A stretch of DNA of 64,000 nt. Origin: Panagrolaimus kolymaensis (taxonomy: Eukaryota; Nematoda; Chromadorea; Rhabditida; Panagrolaimidae). The stretch is from positions 806,001 to 870,000 of the forward strand of contig JAJQJQ010000062.1 of assembly GCA_028622995.1 (NCBI GenBank). Reading direction: 5' to 3'. Positions 1 to 11,751 of this stretch are shown here, piece by piece (within the stretch, counting starts at the first letter, position 1; every line of letters begins with the position of its first letter). Made by a program: the position numbers and the translations under genes. The notes under the pieces are model-generated. The model saw only the letters and a program-made list of their open reading frames with translations, was not told where the DNA came from and did no database searches.

Positions 1-3000
1 TACCACGACGTCGATCAAATGATGATGGAATGAGTTCTGATGAAGAAGTAAACGATGGGGCTGAAGATGCTAATGAAGCTCGACTTCGCAATCGCCATAT
101 GGATGATGCTGCTGAATATGAAGGTGAAGAAGTTGAAGAAGTGGAAATTCAACCTGGTAAAGATGACATGCTTGCATCTTTCACTGCAATCGCTGATGGA
201 GAAGATGTTGATGAGGAAGAGAATGACGACGATGATGTTAATGTCAGTGCTACGGGTGAAAATGGTACAGATGCACCTAAAGATGCAACAGATATTCTTC
301 GTCGTACTGTGAGTTTTCTTTTTTAACGTTGTAACTTTCCACGACTCCTCAACTTTTTTCATATTGAAGTGTAATTATGTATCAGCTATATTTTAGAACG
401 TTATGGAAAGTGGTAATAGTATGCTCGTGGATTATCAATTTGATTCAAAAAATAATCGATGGTGTTTTTATAAATTCCAAGTAAGTTTTATTTTATAAAG
501 TTAATAGATATCAATGATGAATGTGCTCCCGGTGAGTTTTATGATTCACACTTACCATGGGACGCATTCACAATTGGTTTTCCATTATTACTGATTAATA
601 TTTTTAGATTCCGCTTGACCGTCATCAACTTGATGTTAATTCCATCATTTATTCATGTATTGATAGCTGCATTGTTCATGAAACACCTAACGTTGAGAAA
701 TGTGTTATTCGAGAAGATGATAAAAATGATAAAAATGTCAAAATTCTTCAAACTCAAGGAATCAATCTTGAAGTAAGTTGTTTTTGATTATGTGGTTAAA
801 CCCTAAGCTGAATGTGTTCATCTAGTCATGATCTAACTTTACACATGGACTAAGACGACACATCCCGCTCAGAAATTAAACTAGTTTGAAAGTAAATAAG
901 CATTGAGATTATGAGATTTTTGATAGCTTTGCTGAAATTCCGCGTGCCAAATCAACTTTTAACGTTGTTAGATTTGGACAAGAGAACCCCAGCAAAGAGA
1001 TACCAAAAAATTTTGTTAGTTAGATAAAAACTTCAAAAGTGAATGCGAGCCCGGTGAGTTATTTATTAATTCAAACTAACCACAACTCACATTCCCTTTC
1101 GACATTTTTACTTTTTTCTTTGGGAAGCAAAAACAACATCTTTAACGGTGTGGGTGGCAGAAGACGCACTAATCTTTTCATACAAGTCTACTAGCATAAA
1201 CAAAAAGGGCATCAGGATGTAGGATTTATGCACCTTTTTTGCATTTATAAGCCATGAATGCAATATTAAAAGATGGCACAAATATTTCTCGCGACTAAAC
1301 ACGAGAGATGAAAAAAGTAAAAAATGACCAAAAATCAGTATTTTTGTTTGTATTTATACCCAACTTTGTGAACCTACAGTTTCTGTGAATAACAATGTAC
1401 TTGATTTCATCTCTTAGAGATTGCTTTGAGCGAGTGGTTTTTATAGTCATAGCTTTAAGCGCATATTTGAGGGCAAATAGCAATAATGAGTTGGACATGA
1501 ATAGCTGTGAATTCCTTTAAGCAAAAAGCCATGCCATTTATGGATGCAACCTTAGCGCCAAAAATTTGAAAAATGGTGCCTTCGGTTTTTTTTTGATTGA
1601 GGCATATTGTAGTTTTATAAGACATAATACTAACTCAAATGTTTAATGAATTTCCTTCTAATATACCGTGATTTTTTAGACATTCTACAAACATGCTAAT
1701 CTTCTCGATATCAACACAATTTACTCCAATGATGTTACTTTGATGTTACGAACTTATGGTATCGAAGCTTGTCAGCGTTCAATCGTCAGAGTATGTTTTA
1801 TTTTTAGATTTTTTTGACGAAAACAAAGTCGCTTTGTTCCTTCTGTTTTTGAATGCTTCTCATGCATGAACATGTTTTGATTAAACTATTTTTATCATTT
1901 CAAAGAAACAAAACTTGCTTTGGTTCAATCAACGAACAAAAATGGAAGAAAATTAATTATAACTATTAATGATAATACTTTTTCAGGAAATGAATAATGT
2001 CTTTGGTGTTTATGGCATTGATGTTAATCCTCGGCATTTAACTCTTGTTTCTGATTATATGACATTCACTGGACGTATCGCACCTTTCTCTCGTGGAGCT
2101 ATGGCATCAAGTACTTCATCGCTTCAAAAAATGACGTTTGAAACTACAATGAACTTTATGCGTGATGCTCTCATTCTTGGTTAGTTTATTTTTTTATCAA
2201 CTATCTTTCTTGATTTATTGGCCTCCACGTGCTTTCGTGTTTTTGTCTATGACAGATTACATAGACATTAAAAGTTTTTTGAATCAAAAAACAAGGAAAT
2301 ATGTACTGATTTGGTTTTTTTGTAATTACTTTGAGTTGATAACCCTTTTCGTTCTAAACATTCTGAAACACAAGATACCTATTAAAAGGTTAATGTAGTT
2401 ATTGTACTAGCACCAATAGCATTTATGCTTTAATGAGCATTTAATTTTGCATATTCTCGCAAACTTTTACTTTGATATGAGCATAAGCCCAATAATGCTC
2501 TTACTGAAAGCAGTTTTAGTTTTTGACTAATTACTTTATACAAATTGTTAGTGTTTGTTTACTTGTTTAAAAGTTTAAAGAATGTTTAAAAAATTACGAA
2601 AACAATTATCTTTTTCCTTTTTCATTAGTTTGATAGTCAATGATCGCAAAAATTATTAAGGCGTAAAAACAAATGATAGGTGTTGATATTTAATCATGTT
2701 TATTTACTATTTTTGTTTATGTCTTGTTATTTTTAGTTTAAGTTTGGCTTGTTACACCTACACCATTTTCGATCAGACAGGTTTATTTATAGAATCTATG
2801 AGACATAACAATTATTTTTTGATCAATGTTTGTTTTCTAATGATGCAAAGTAGTTTAAAGCTTTCAAGCTTGATTTTTTTTTGCAACAAGTAATGACCGG
2901 ATAATAGACAACCTTCAAAAATGTAAAATGCATTATTTTGGTAACAACCTGTGCATTTCTCGGACAAAAAACTCGTATCTTTTGTGTTTTATTTTTTTCT

Positions 3001-3874
3001 TCTCTTTTTTAAAGATGTCTGTTTTTGATTGAACGTTTCTAATTTTGCTTTAACTTCATCTTTCTCTCTCTCCAATATATTTTTTATTATTTCGGTGCTT
3101 CTTTCCTTTGCATCGTTTTTTAGAAGAGCGCGATCTTTCGACGTCATAGAAGCAGTTCATAAATGCCTCTTTTTTAATGATAAAGAAATGGACGACGAGA
3201 AAGGGCTGTTTCTCATAAAACATTTTTATTGGTCATTTGATTGAACTTTCTGCCATTTTGGTTCGTTAATTAAAAAAGAGCCGACGCACGGGGTTTAGCG
3301 CATAGTAAGAGACAGTGAGCGTTCTGCACTTGATTTTGGTCCATTTATTTGTTTGTCGTTCAGAGTTCCGTCTTTATCAAGCAATAAAGGTATACTGTAG
3401 TGGAAGAATATTAATGACTTTCATAAAACTCAAAACTAAGAATTTTTAAAGTTAATGACTTCTTGAAACCATAAAAGCTCCAATTTCATTTTCTTTCAAA
3501 TGTGAAATAATAATTGAGCAAAATATTGAGTAATAATAACAATAATGCAAAGTACCTTTTTTGCTCATTTTCTAAAGTTATAAACATCAATAACAAAAAG
3601 GGAATCAAAGGGCATTATGTTTTTGTTTAGCAAATTAATTAATATTGCAAGTATTTACCATTTTAATCTTGTTATTTTTTCAGGCGAAATTGATCACATT
3701 AATTCTCCGTCATCTCGTATCGTTACTGGCCAATTACTCAAAGGTGGAACTGGATGTTTTCAACTTTATCAAAATCCCTCTTATGCTCTTGGTTTGGGAT
3801 CGTATGGTGTTCAACAAGCAAAAATATCAAGATGGCAACGAATCAACTTTGATGATGCTATTGATAGCGAATAA
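1..3874 (+). CDS. rpoa-1: DNA-directed RNA polymerase I largest subunit (RPA1/A190), 3' part
   Basis: C-terminal end of the RNA polymerase I catalytic subunit, which transcribes the rRNA precursor in the nucleolus. The 5' end lies outside the window. Exons: <1-308, 397-480, 608-772, 1680-1790, 1987-2179, 3684-3874 (stop); all junctions keep frame and use GT-AG. The first exon is very Glu/Asp-rich, like the variable acidic insert of RPA1. The last three exons carry the conserved end of the family: a segment on Pol I-type 'MTFETTMNFM', then 'LGEIDHINSPSSRIVTGQ' and 'LKGGTGCFQL', which in RPA1 closes the clamp/jaw region. As expected for Pol I there is no heptad CTD; the protein ends about 35 residues after GGTG with a short private tail. 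The last intron is 1.5 kb and the third 0.9 kb, long for this window, and both introns 2 and 3 hold hairpins. AATAAA at 4097-4102. Identity is secure from the motif order. Confidence 0.93.
510..1100. repeat. Cluster of imperfect hairpins in introns 2 and 3 of the Pol I gene
   Basis: Four inverted-repeat units are visible by eye. Unit 1: arms 518-537 and 550-570. Unit 2: arms 810-830 and 844-865. Unit 3: arms 927-956 and 967-997. Unit 4: arms 1039-1060 and 1074-1094. Units 1 and 4 also resemble each other: their left arms share GAATG and then CCCGGTGAGTT with 18 of 21 positions matching, so they look like two copies of one small foldback repeat. Bases here are much less homopolymeric than normal intron sequence. 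Nothing indicates a nested gene. Confidence 0.6.
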
Positions 3875-5029
3875 TTTATGTTGTACTTTTCGTTGTTCTT
3901 ATTATTGTTAGTATTAAATTCCTAGACATTGTTTTACCTTGTACTTTCTTTAGACTTTCATTGAACTTGATTTGGTAACAAATTAGGTATTCAATGAAGT
4001 CAAAAAGGAATTTGACTTAATTTGATTTTTGTCAAAATTGTTGATTTTTTGTTGTTTGTTTTATTTTACGTAATGTGTATGTGTTTTGAATTTGAAAATA
4101 AAATTATAAAATCTTGTTTTTTTTTTGTTTTGTTGATTAGCATACTTTAAATGACGATAAGAAGATGGTTGGTGGTAGTGACGACATAAAGAATGTCACC
4201 TACATGCATACCTTTCCTTCAACGAAGGTGGTGGTTAACGAGGATGGAAGAAGAAGAAAGTTTTTTAATGCATGCAGAACGACGACGACAATCACAATGA
4301 ACTAACTAACTTTGCCCCCTTTCATTTTTGATTTTTATTATCAACGATGGAAGAAGAGAAGAAGAAGAAAAAGGTGCAATTTTTATTTTTATATTTTATA
4401 AAAAAGTAATTAAACTTTGAAAGATTGCGGGGGAGATCATTTTGGCTATAAGCCAAATTGATTCTTTGTTGGTGGTTAGAATTTTTTTATCATTCGTCGT
4501 TCGCTAAAAACGGGTACAAACCAAAAATAGCAGCAACAAGCAAGCATGCATGTGCATTCCATAACCCATTGAGGCGGTACTCATCTTTTACCTCCTTGAT
4601 TACCACCACCAACAACATACTCCCGTATTAACAGCAGCGGCAGGAGTAGTTAAAGAAGAAGAAAAGTGTTGCGAGCAATAATAAACTCTTTGGGTTGGAA
4701 AAAAAAGGCGGAGATGAAGGTGGAGTTTCTTATGTTTGCTTGTTTGTTTGTGTGTGCGTGCAACTAAATAACTAACTTCCTCCTCCAATTTTTTTTTTCT
4801 TCTGATACCTATAAATAAAAATGTTTCAAACATAATAAATTTCTTTTTTTTACCATTCAAATACCAGATACAGTAACTATCTTTTGATTTTATATAAAAC
4901 GTTATTTGTTTTTTTACAAGAAAAAAGTAAAGCTTTACTTTTTTTTCTTCCATTTTTGGTTTTTCACTGTAAAAAGAAAAATATTTCCTATTTTCTTATT
5001 TCTTTTTTTTTGTTATTAAAAGCAGCAAC

Positions 5030-5114
5030 AATGATTTCAATAATTCATCCTCCAACTGAAATGGTTGAATTTGCTCCAACTCAATCCCGATTTCGACGAT
5101 GCTTGAAAGTTTAA
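5030..5114 (+). CDS. Possible small ORF or first exon, product unknown
   Basis: A 27-codon frame starting 'MISIIHPPTEMVEF' stands out from its surroundings by mixed codon use and almost no homopolymers. It stops at TAA (5112-5114). If the GT after TTGAAA (5109) served as a donor and the TTTTTCAG ending at 5194 as acceptor, the frame would continue about 15 codons further, with a hydrophobic segment, before another stop; a different downstream frame (5211-5399) is open and hydrophobic. Neither continuation is convincing. I do not recognise the protein. It may be a genuine short secreted or membrane peptide gene, or chance. Confidence 0.25.
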
Positions 5115-6693
5115 AAAATCCATCTTTTTTAAGGTTCGTTAAACTTTTAAAAAATTTTGTGATTCATTTTCTAATCAGATTTTTAATTTTTCAGGAAAAA
5201 AAAGAAATGCTTGAAATTGCATTTTCCATTATTATTCCATGACATATTGCTTTTTCTGCTTTTCCAAGCTTTGCTGGAAAATGCATTAGAAAAAAAAAAT
5301 TATTTACTAACAACTTTCTTCTTTCCATCATCGATGCTAAAACCTAAACCACTGAAACAACAACCACAACATACTCCTATTATTTATGGATGTGCTTGAA
5401 TAATACTAGCGGAAGAATTATTATTAAAATTAATATTAAAATTATTATTATTATCCTTGAGTAAAGCCTTTTTTGATGGCTGTTTTTTATTTTTCTTCTT
5501 AAAAATTTATTAATTATTAATTTCGTCGATATTGTATGTATTGATGATATGTATATGGAATAATCATCCATGAATCTCAAAATGCTACGATAGTTAACCA
5601 AAAAAAAACCAAAGATATTTTTTAATATTTAAATCTCAAAAGTACAAAAATTAACCCCAACAAAATCATATCACAACTTTTTTTTTCTTCCACGAATACT
5701 TTAATTTCTTTTTTGTTGATCTTTCTTTTATTATTATTAATTTTTTGTTTGTATGTTTGTTGTAATAATAAATTATTATTATTATTTGCTTCATCTTTAA
5801 TTGTGGGTATTCTTCGAGCATACAGTAATACATAGTTTTGTAAAACAAAAAGTGTGTTTGAGAGAGAGAGAAAAAAGGATTGAGCGAAGATTGGGTTTTC
5901 AATTACCTTTTTTTCGAAGCTTATTTTTTTGCTGTTGTTTTGTAAAAATTTGTAAAGATAAAAGCCCATGAAATTATGAATCATTATTACATTTTCTAAA
6001 TCAATCGCCTGCTGCAAATTAAAGATGAACAAAAAAAAAAGCTAAAGCCTCGCTAATTTTTGATGGAAGTTTTGATTGAAAAATTTTTTTGAACTGATTC
6101 TTTGAAGCTTTTTTTTATCAGCCGCGACTTTAGAAAACCTTTTTATAAAGCAACAACAAGATTTCTCTTCTCTTTTTTTTTCTCTCGTGATTACTGTAAT
6201 GTTCATTTGCTACCCAATAAACTTATTAAAAGACCATTGATAGACGTAACAACAGCAATTGCAATTGTGTCGTCATCAACACGTGTCAAAACACAAACCT
6301 TTCATACATCGTCGCAAAAAATAATTTCCCTCCATTTTTGAACTAATTTTGAACTTTTAATTCAAAGAAATTTTATCTTTCATTTTAATCGTTCGAATAA
6401 AAAATAAATGAAACACCAGCGACGACGATGTCAAAAATTAATTTTTTTCTAAGTTATAAAAAACCAATGCAAAACCAAGCTTATTTTTTGAAAGCCAAAT
6501 TCAATGAAACCCATTATCTCGAAAAAAATTCCATTCTCCAAAGTTTTGTCTTTTGATTGTCATGTGGTTCTTTCTTTCTTTATTTTTTCTGTCATCGTCG
6601 TCAAAAACGCTAAATAAAGGTTTCAAAATAATATTATGTATTTATTACAATAATATAACAAAATACACAACTGTAGCAATTTCACATGGCCAC

Positions 6694-6736
6694 AGATTGT
6701 GATTGTGATTGTAATTGTGATTGTGGTTGTGGTTGA
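6694..6736. repeat. Hexanucleotide microsatellite (GATTGT)n
   Basis: About seven slightly diverged units of GATTGT/GGTTGT in tandem. On the minus strand it reads as a Thr-Ile repeat in one frame, which is a by-product of the microsatellite and not a protein. Confidence 0.75.
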
Positions 6737-7004
6737 TGCGTTTGATGTATCGACGGAGAAGATTAGAAGATGAGGTGATGAATGATCAAAGGTCACAACA
6801 GAAAGCACCAACGACGACGTACGTGGTGGAAAGAAAAAAAAGGAAAAAACAAAATTCTTTTTTTTTTGGCGAATATCAATAAAGCTAAAGAGTATGGAAT
6901 TTTAGAGATTACAAATTCAAATTATGGAGAGAGAGAGAGAGGAAAAAAATAATAGTACCCATTCCTTTAAGTGTTTTCCAAATAAAGAGCTTCCATAAAT
7001 ATTT

Positions 7005-7082
7005 TCAACCATCACAAAAAGGTTTTTCAGTAACACTTGAAGCAACTGACTCATATGGTTTGTTGGTTGGATTATTACGACC
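7005..7082 (-). CDS. Orphan terminal exon candidate
   Basis: On the minus strand a good acceptor (CTTTTTAG) is followed by 25 sense codons and TGA, beginning 'GRNNPTNKPYESVASS' and ending in 'FCDG'. Base composition is balanced, unlike flanking DNA. No upstream exon in frame was found between here and the SXP gene, whose own poly(A) signal (AATAAA on the minus strand, 7283-7288) appears to end that transcript first. The same stretch is also open on the plus strand from 7028 to 7084 after GGTTTTTCAG, so strand is uncertain. It could be an alternative last exon of the SXP gene, a decayed gene, or a conserved noncoding element. Confidence 0.25.
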   Translation of the reverse strand, partial: GRNNPTNKPYESVASSVTEKPFCDG

Positions 7083-7367
7083 CTAAAAAGTTTGTAAAAA
7101 CGCTTTCATAATCAAACTGCTTTCCTCCTCCAATGTTGAAAAAGTAAAAGCTAAAATCTGCATTTTCACTTGGTTGTTTTTCTTTTTTTATATTAAATTT
7201 ACTGACATCGTTTTTCTAGGTAAACTGAAACTATTAACTCAACCATTTTTTACAGCACTTTCTAAACCTAAAGCTTTGTTTTTTTATTGTTCATGGGATG
7301 ATTATTAATGATTGCTTTATGTATGAAATGCAAAACAAAATTTACAAATTTTTAAAAAACGTTATGT

Positions 7368-8460
7368 TTATCCAAAAAAGTTTGAGAAAAATCCTCCAGC
7401 TGTTGTGCTTTGAGGGAAATCAGGGATAATAATAGGTTGATCAGTTGGGAATGGTGGTGGTCGATCACTTGGACCTGGACGATATTCACCTGATTCTGAG
7501 TTGCTATTGCTATTATCATTATTGTCTTCATTGCTATCAGAAGAATCACCACCACGACGTCCACCTTGACCAGCGTTTTGGCGACGATCTCCACCGAATA
7601 AACCTCCAAAGAAGCCTCCGCCATTGTTGTTGTTATTATTGTTTCCACCGAAGCTGCCGCTGCCGCCGCCATTGTTGCCACCAAATTGTCCAGGTCCTCC
7701 AAAACCTCCATTATTTTCTCCGCCGCCGAAGCCTCCTCCATTTTGTTCACCAAATCCTCCATTACCGAAAGGTCCGCCTTCACCTTGTCCTTGACGTCCT
7801 CCACCAAATCCACCACGGCGTTTATGATGGCAGCATTTGCCTGTGAGTCCTCGAATAGCTTTAAGTTCTCGACGAACTTCTGAAGTGATATTAGCCATGG
7901 CTTCTTTAATTTGTGCGCATTCTTCAACGCGTGAAATATCTTGATTTTGACGAATTTCTTTAATTTGATTATAAATATTTTGAGCTTCTGAAGATAAATT
8001 TGCTGCAATTTCATCAGCTTTTGCTGTAACATTTTGAATGAAATCTGTTAATTCTTGCTTCCATTCATTATATTCTTGCTGCAAAAAATAAAAGAATTAT
8101 TTTCAGAGTTGGGTTTAATTTATTTTTTTTGGGATAAAAATAAAAATTATTTTTGAGTTGCGATATTTTGGTTTTAGTTAAAACACTTACTTGAACTTCC
8201 GAAGTTTGATTATTCGACCATTCATCTTGAAGATTTTTTATTTCAGCCTTAGTAGCATTTTTATTGTGTGCTATTTCAAACCATGCACGTCTTTCCGTTC
8301 CATTAACATCTTTTAAAAATGTTGGAAATGGAAATGGTGAAGATTCAGGCATGGGTGGAGGATATTTTCCACCTTTACGACCATTGAGTTCACCAAAAGG
8401 TCCACCATAAGCTAATGAAATACCAAACAAAGCAATAAAAACTAAAGTAAATTTAAGCAT
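7368..8460 (-). CDS. SXP/RAL-2 (DUF148, Ani s 5-like) secreted protein
   Basis: Two exons on the minus strand: 8460-8191 and 8078-7368 (stop), joined in phase 0 by an intron of 112 nt with GTAAGT donor and TTTTTTGCAG acceptor; 326 residues. Residues 1-18 form a signal peptide ending near 'SLAYG'. Residues about 45-165 match the SXP/RAL-2 fold: 'FPTFLKDVNGTERRAWFEI', then alternating helices ('EEYNEW'-like 'QEYNEWKQEL', 'SSEAQNIYNQIKEI') and a conserved final 'ANITSEVRRELKAI'. A 'CCHHKRRG' motif follows, then a Gly/Asn-rich stretch of about 95 residues and a Ser/Asp/Asn and Pro-rich tail. Members are secreted nematode proteins, some human and animal allergens or antigens; the domain is helical and has been linked to metal binding. 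The long glycine-rich tail is unusual for the family. Collagen gene next door lies on the same strand but 1.6 kb away. Confidence 0.88.
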
Positions 8461-10050
8461 TGTGATTTAATAATTTTTTTTCCTGAGTTTTTCTAAATAA
8501 AAAAAACAGCTTGATTTTACCAAATTTGAAACATGCTTTTATATGAATCTTTTTTTCTTTCAATTTGCCTCTATTATTACAGAAAAATAACAAATATGGG
8601 GGCTAATGAAATTATTTTTTTGTGTTTGTGTACACAGTATCCATTTATTCATCCTCGAACAAAACAAAAAAAAATGAGGGAGTGGTAGTTGTTGCTTCAA
8701 TTTTATTTTTATTTTTGTGCTTGATCTTTTTTGAAACATTCACATACCAATAATGCGATGGATTAAAAAAAGAAAGAAAAGAATTGAGGGTTAGTTGAAT
8801 TTACACAGCTGCTACTGCAGCTATCTGTAAAAAAAGGCAACTGTTTTCATAAAAAATAAAAATTATTATGATGACTAATTTTTTTAAATTTTATTTTATG
8901 TCTGAGAGATGAGAATGAAAAAAGAAAAAACATCCAAATTCGGGAGTGGTTCGTTTTTCGTGGATGTTGTTGATTAGTGATCTGAGATCATGTTTTTTTC
9001 TTTTTTCCCAAAAAAAGGATAGCTCGAAAAGAAAAACATTTTTTTTATTAATAATAAATTGTTTTGCTCTTTCTTTTTTTTTGGGCGATTCTTTAAAAAA
9101 CATTTTAGTTGCTTTGCTTCTTGCTTTATTTATTTTTAAATTTCTGGTTTTTCGCTAAACAACAGCTTTGAATGGAAAAAAGGGTGTCAACGCTTTTATG
9201 TTTTTGTTTGATTCGAATGGTTTCAGATAATTTACGATGATGATTGCTCTTCTGCTAATTTGGTTAAAGGATAAAAAAAGAAAGAGTTATTTTTAGAAAG
9301 CGGAAAAAATGTTTGTAGCGGCGTTTATTTTTTGTTTGTCAGTGAAGTAAATCTCTTCATAGTCTATTTGATTTCTATTTTTTAGGGGGCTAAAATTTTA
9401 AGAAAAAAAACTTTATAAGAAAAAGTGATACGGTAGCTATGAATAAAAAAAAGTTGCTAGCCTTTGAGTTTCGAAAAAAATGGGTAACCTTTTTTGTTTA
9501 TTTATTTATCGGAGTTGTGAGTTTGGGTGAAAAATAAAAACAAATGTTAAATGCAAATATTTTTTTTTGAATAAAAATGAGACAAATAAAAAAATATTCA
9601 AACACCTTTAAAAACAAAAACAGCTTATTTATTTTTTCAATCGACGATTAAAATTTGTTAAAAGAAAAAACTAACAATTCAAAATGTTTTTTGGTTTATT
9701 AAATATTAAAAGTAGCTAAACTTCCGATTAATTTGCACTCGGATGCAACTAATATTAAAGGTAAGTAGTTTTAGCCTTGATGAAATGAAGCAACAACAAA
9801 ATTAGATTATTTTCCTAAGGATTTTGTAAATTTTATTTATTGTTTTAATTCTTGATTGGCTTTATTCCTTTACTCGCTCTCAAAAAATAATTTTCTCGTT
9901 AATCTTTTTTATGCTTTTTTTGTTTTTGTATTAAAAAAAGTAATTGTCTTTTGTTAATTCATTTTTTAATGAAATTTTTTATTACAAGCCGCTTCACCAC
10001 CAATAAAAAAAATAAGTTAAAAGAAGTTTTTGAAGGAAAAAAATGATTAA
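8461..10050. other. Noncoding interval between SXP and collagen genes
   Basis: About 1.6 kb of homopolymer-rich DNA that must hold the SXP promoter. The minus-strand poly(A) signal of the collagen gene (TTTATT on the plus strand, 9978-9983) lies here. Open frames near 8890-9160 on both strands are lysine/phenylalanine-rich and look like translated A/T runs. No gene seen. Confidence 0.6.
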
Positions 10051-11751
10051 TTAATAGCCGGGTGCTGTTCGAGGTGGTGGACAATGACTGCATTGACCAT
10101 TAGATCCTAAAAAATTATTTATTTTTTTAATTTATTATCAGAACTTTGACTAAAATTAAACTTACCAATTTCGCCTGCTTCACCTTGAGTTCCATCATCA
10201 CCATTTCGACCTGCAGCACCATCCTTTCCTGCATCACCAGATGGTCCAGCTTCTCCAGCAGGGCCTGGTTTTCCATCGGGACCTGGTTGACCATTAGGAC
10301 CTGCTTCTCCGGCAGGTCCAGGTTCTCCAGCTTTACCAGGCATGCCAGGAATTTCATCAAGCATTCCAGTCTCACCAGGCATACCAGGAATTCCAGCTTC
10401 TCCATTTTTACCTGCTTCTCCAGCTGGGCCAATAGGTCCAACAGCACCGGGTTTTCCATCGCCACCTTTTCCTCCATTAGCTCCAGGTTTACCTGAAGGT
10501 CCTTTAGGTCCTGCAGCACCAGCTGGGCCAGGAATAGATTCTTCACAAGTTTGACAAATATCCGCAAGTTTTGACATAGCATCTGGTGCAGCATCACCAC
10601 CTGGCATACCTTCACTACCTGCATCGCCATCAGATCCTTAAAAATATTTTTCGATATTAGTTTTTTTTTATTAACCAAGAAATTTATAATTATACCATCT
10701 TTTCCATCTGGACCTGATTCACCTGGAGGTCCAGCAGGTCCAACACCGCATGAACACATTTCATTATTATCATGAGAAGATGATTCACTCATCATACTCA
10801 TAGGAATATGAGTTTCACTCATCATACTTATAGGAACTTGAGTTGTTGGAGGTTGAGCTGGAGGAGTAGGGGAAATTTTTCCATCAAATTCAGCTGGATG
10901 ATTAGTATCTGTATTTTCTCGAGTATTTCCATCGAAGGTTGCTTCAGCATTTGCAGTTTCAGCTGGCGTTTCAGAACCTGGAGCAGCTGGAGCAATTGGA
11001 GTTTCGGGTGCAGAACCAGCAGGGCCAGATGAAGCTGGTGTAGGAGCAACAGACTCATATCCTCCTCCATTATTAGTTCCTGAAGATGGTGAAACTTCGG
11101 TTGGACTTGTAGCAGGTTCATGGGCAGGTGGTGCAACAGGGTTTGTTCCAGCTGCAGGAGTTTTATCATATCCATCAGCAGCACCTCCTGTATTACCAGA
11201 AATTGGAGCAGATGCACCACTAGTACCAGCAGATCCAGCAGGGGCTGCAGATCCACTTGAAGCAGAAGCAGCGGCTGGTGCTGTTGTAGTTCCTTCAACC
11301 ACAACCAAAGCATCATAACCTGTGGCACGTTTAGAACGGAATACACGATTATAAAACTCTCGTTTATTTAATTTGGCTTCAGCGGGACCAACAAGTCGTT
11401 GAACTCGATAATATTCATCCCATAAATGATCGGTATTATGACGGCAATAATCAAGCTCATCCTAAAAAAAGAAAATTTTAGAATCACAAATTTTTCAAAT
11501 TTTCAAGCTTCCAAAATGGGATGAACCCATTTTGAAATCAATTTTATAGTCAAATTTGTTGTTTTTAACTGATAACTTACCCTTAATTCACTTTGAATCA
11601 TTTGAACATAATTATATAACATAGGAACCAAAACAATAAGTAAAAATGTTGAAACGGTGGCTAATAAAACTCCAAAAAATGCTAATCTTTTTAATATTAT
11701 CGCTTCTTTAATCCTTTTAGGATCATACATAATTATTTTATCTGTTTCCAT
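10051..11751 (-). CDS. Cuticle collagen with long Ala/Pro/Ser/Thr linker
   Basis: Minus-strand exons 11751-11581, 11461-10696, 10636-10166 and 10106-10051 (stop), all in frame; 487 residues, against roughly 300 for typical cuticle collagens. Residues 24-57 are the nematode cuticle collagen N-terminal domain with its membrane/signal-anchor segment and the diagnostic 'VPMLYNYVQMIQSEL'. 'CRHNTDHLWDEYYRV' follows, then a subtilisin-type cleavage site RSKR (residues 99-102). Residues about 103-290 are an unusually long Ala/Pro/Ser/Thr/Gly-rich linker containing a small internal duplication of a MSMMSE-type segment. Two Gly-X-Y blocks follow, separated by a region with 'ICQTC', and interrupted once by 'GMLDEIPG'. 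The end 'CSHCPPPRTAPGY' is a typical collagen C terminus. Processed trimers are cross-linked into the cuticle through tyrosine and cysteine. Confidence 0.93.

Larger units (their letters stand above)
3875..7004. other. Noncoding interval downstream of the Pol I gene
   Basis: AT-rich spacer of about 3.1 kb. It contains the Pol I gene poly(A) signal (4097-4102), purine-rich GAAGAAGAAG patches near 4230-4370, long T and A runs, and a hexanucleotide repeat at 6694-6736. The only coding-like stretch is the small reading frame at 5030-5114, listed separately. I see no tRNA-like fold or other gene. Confidence 0.6.

Noticed and set aside
1108..1498. Minus-strand genes nested in the Pol I intron (64- and 67-codon frames)
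   Set aside because: No splice structure, no recognisable product, and the region is explained by inverted repeats that lower stop density.
3029..3244. Nested plus-strand gene in the last Pol I intron
   Set aside because: The end of the frame ('EAVHKCLFFNDKEM') looks coding-like, but both strands are open, there is no start with context and no partner exon.
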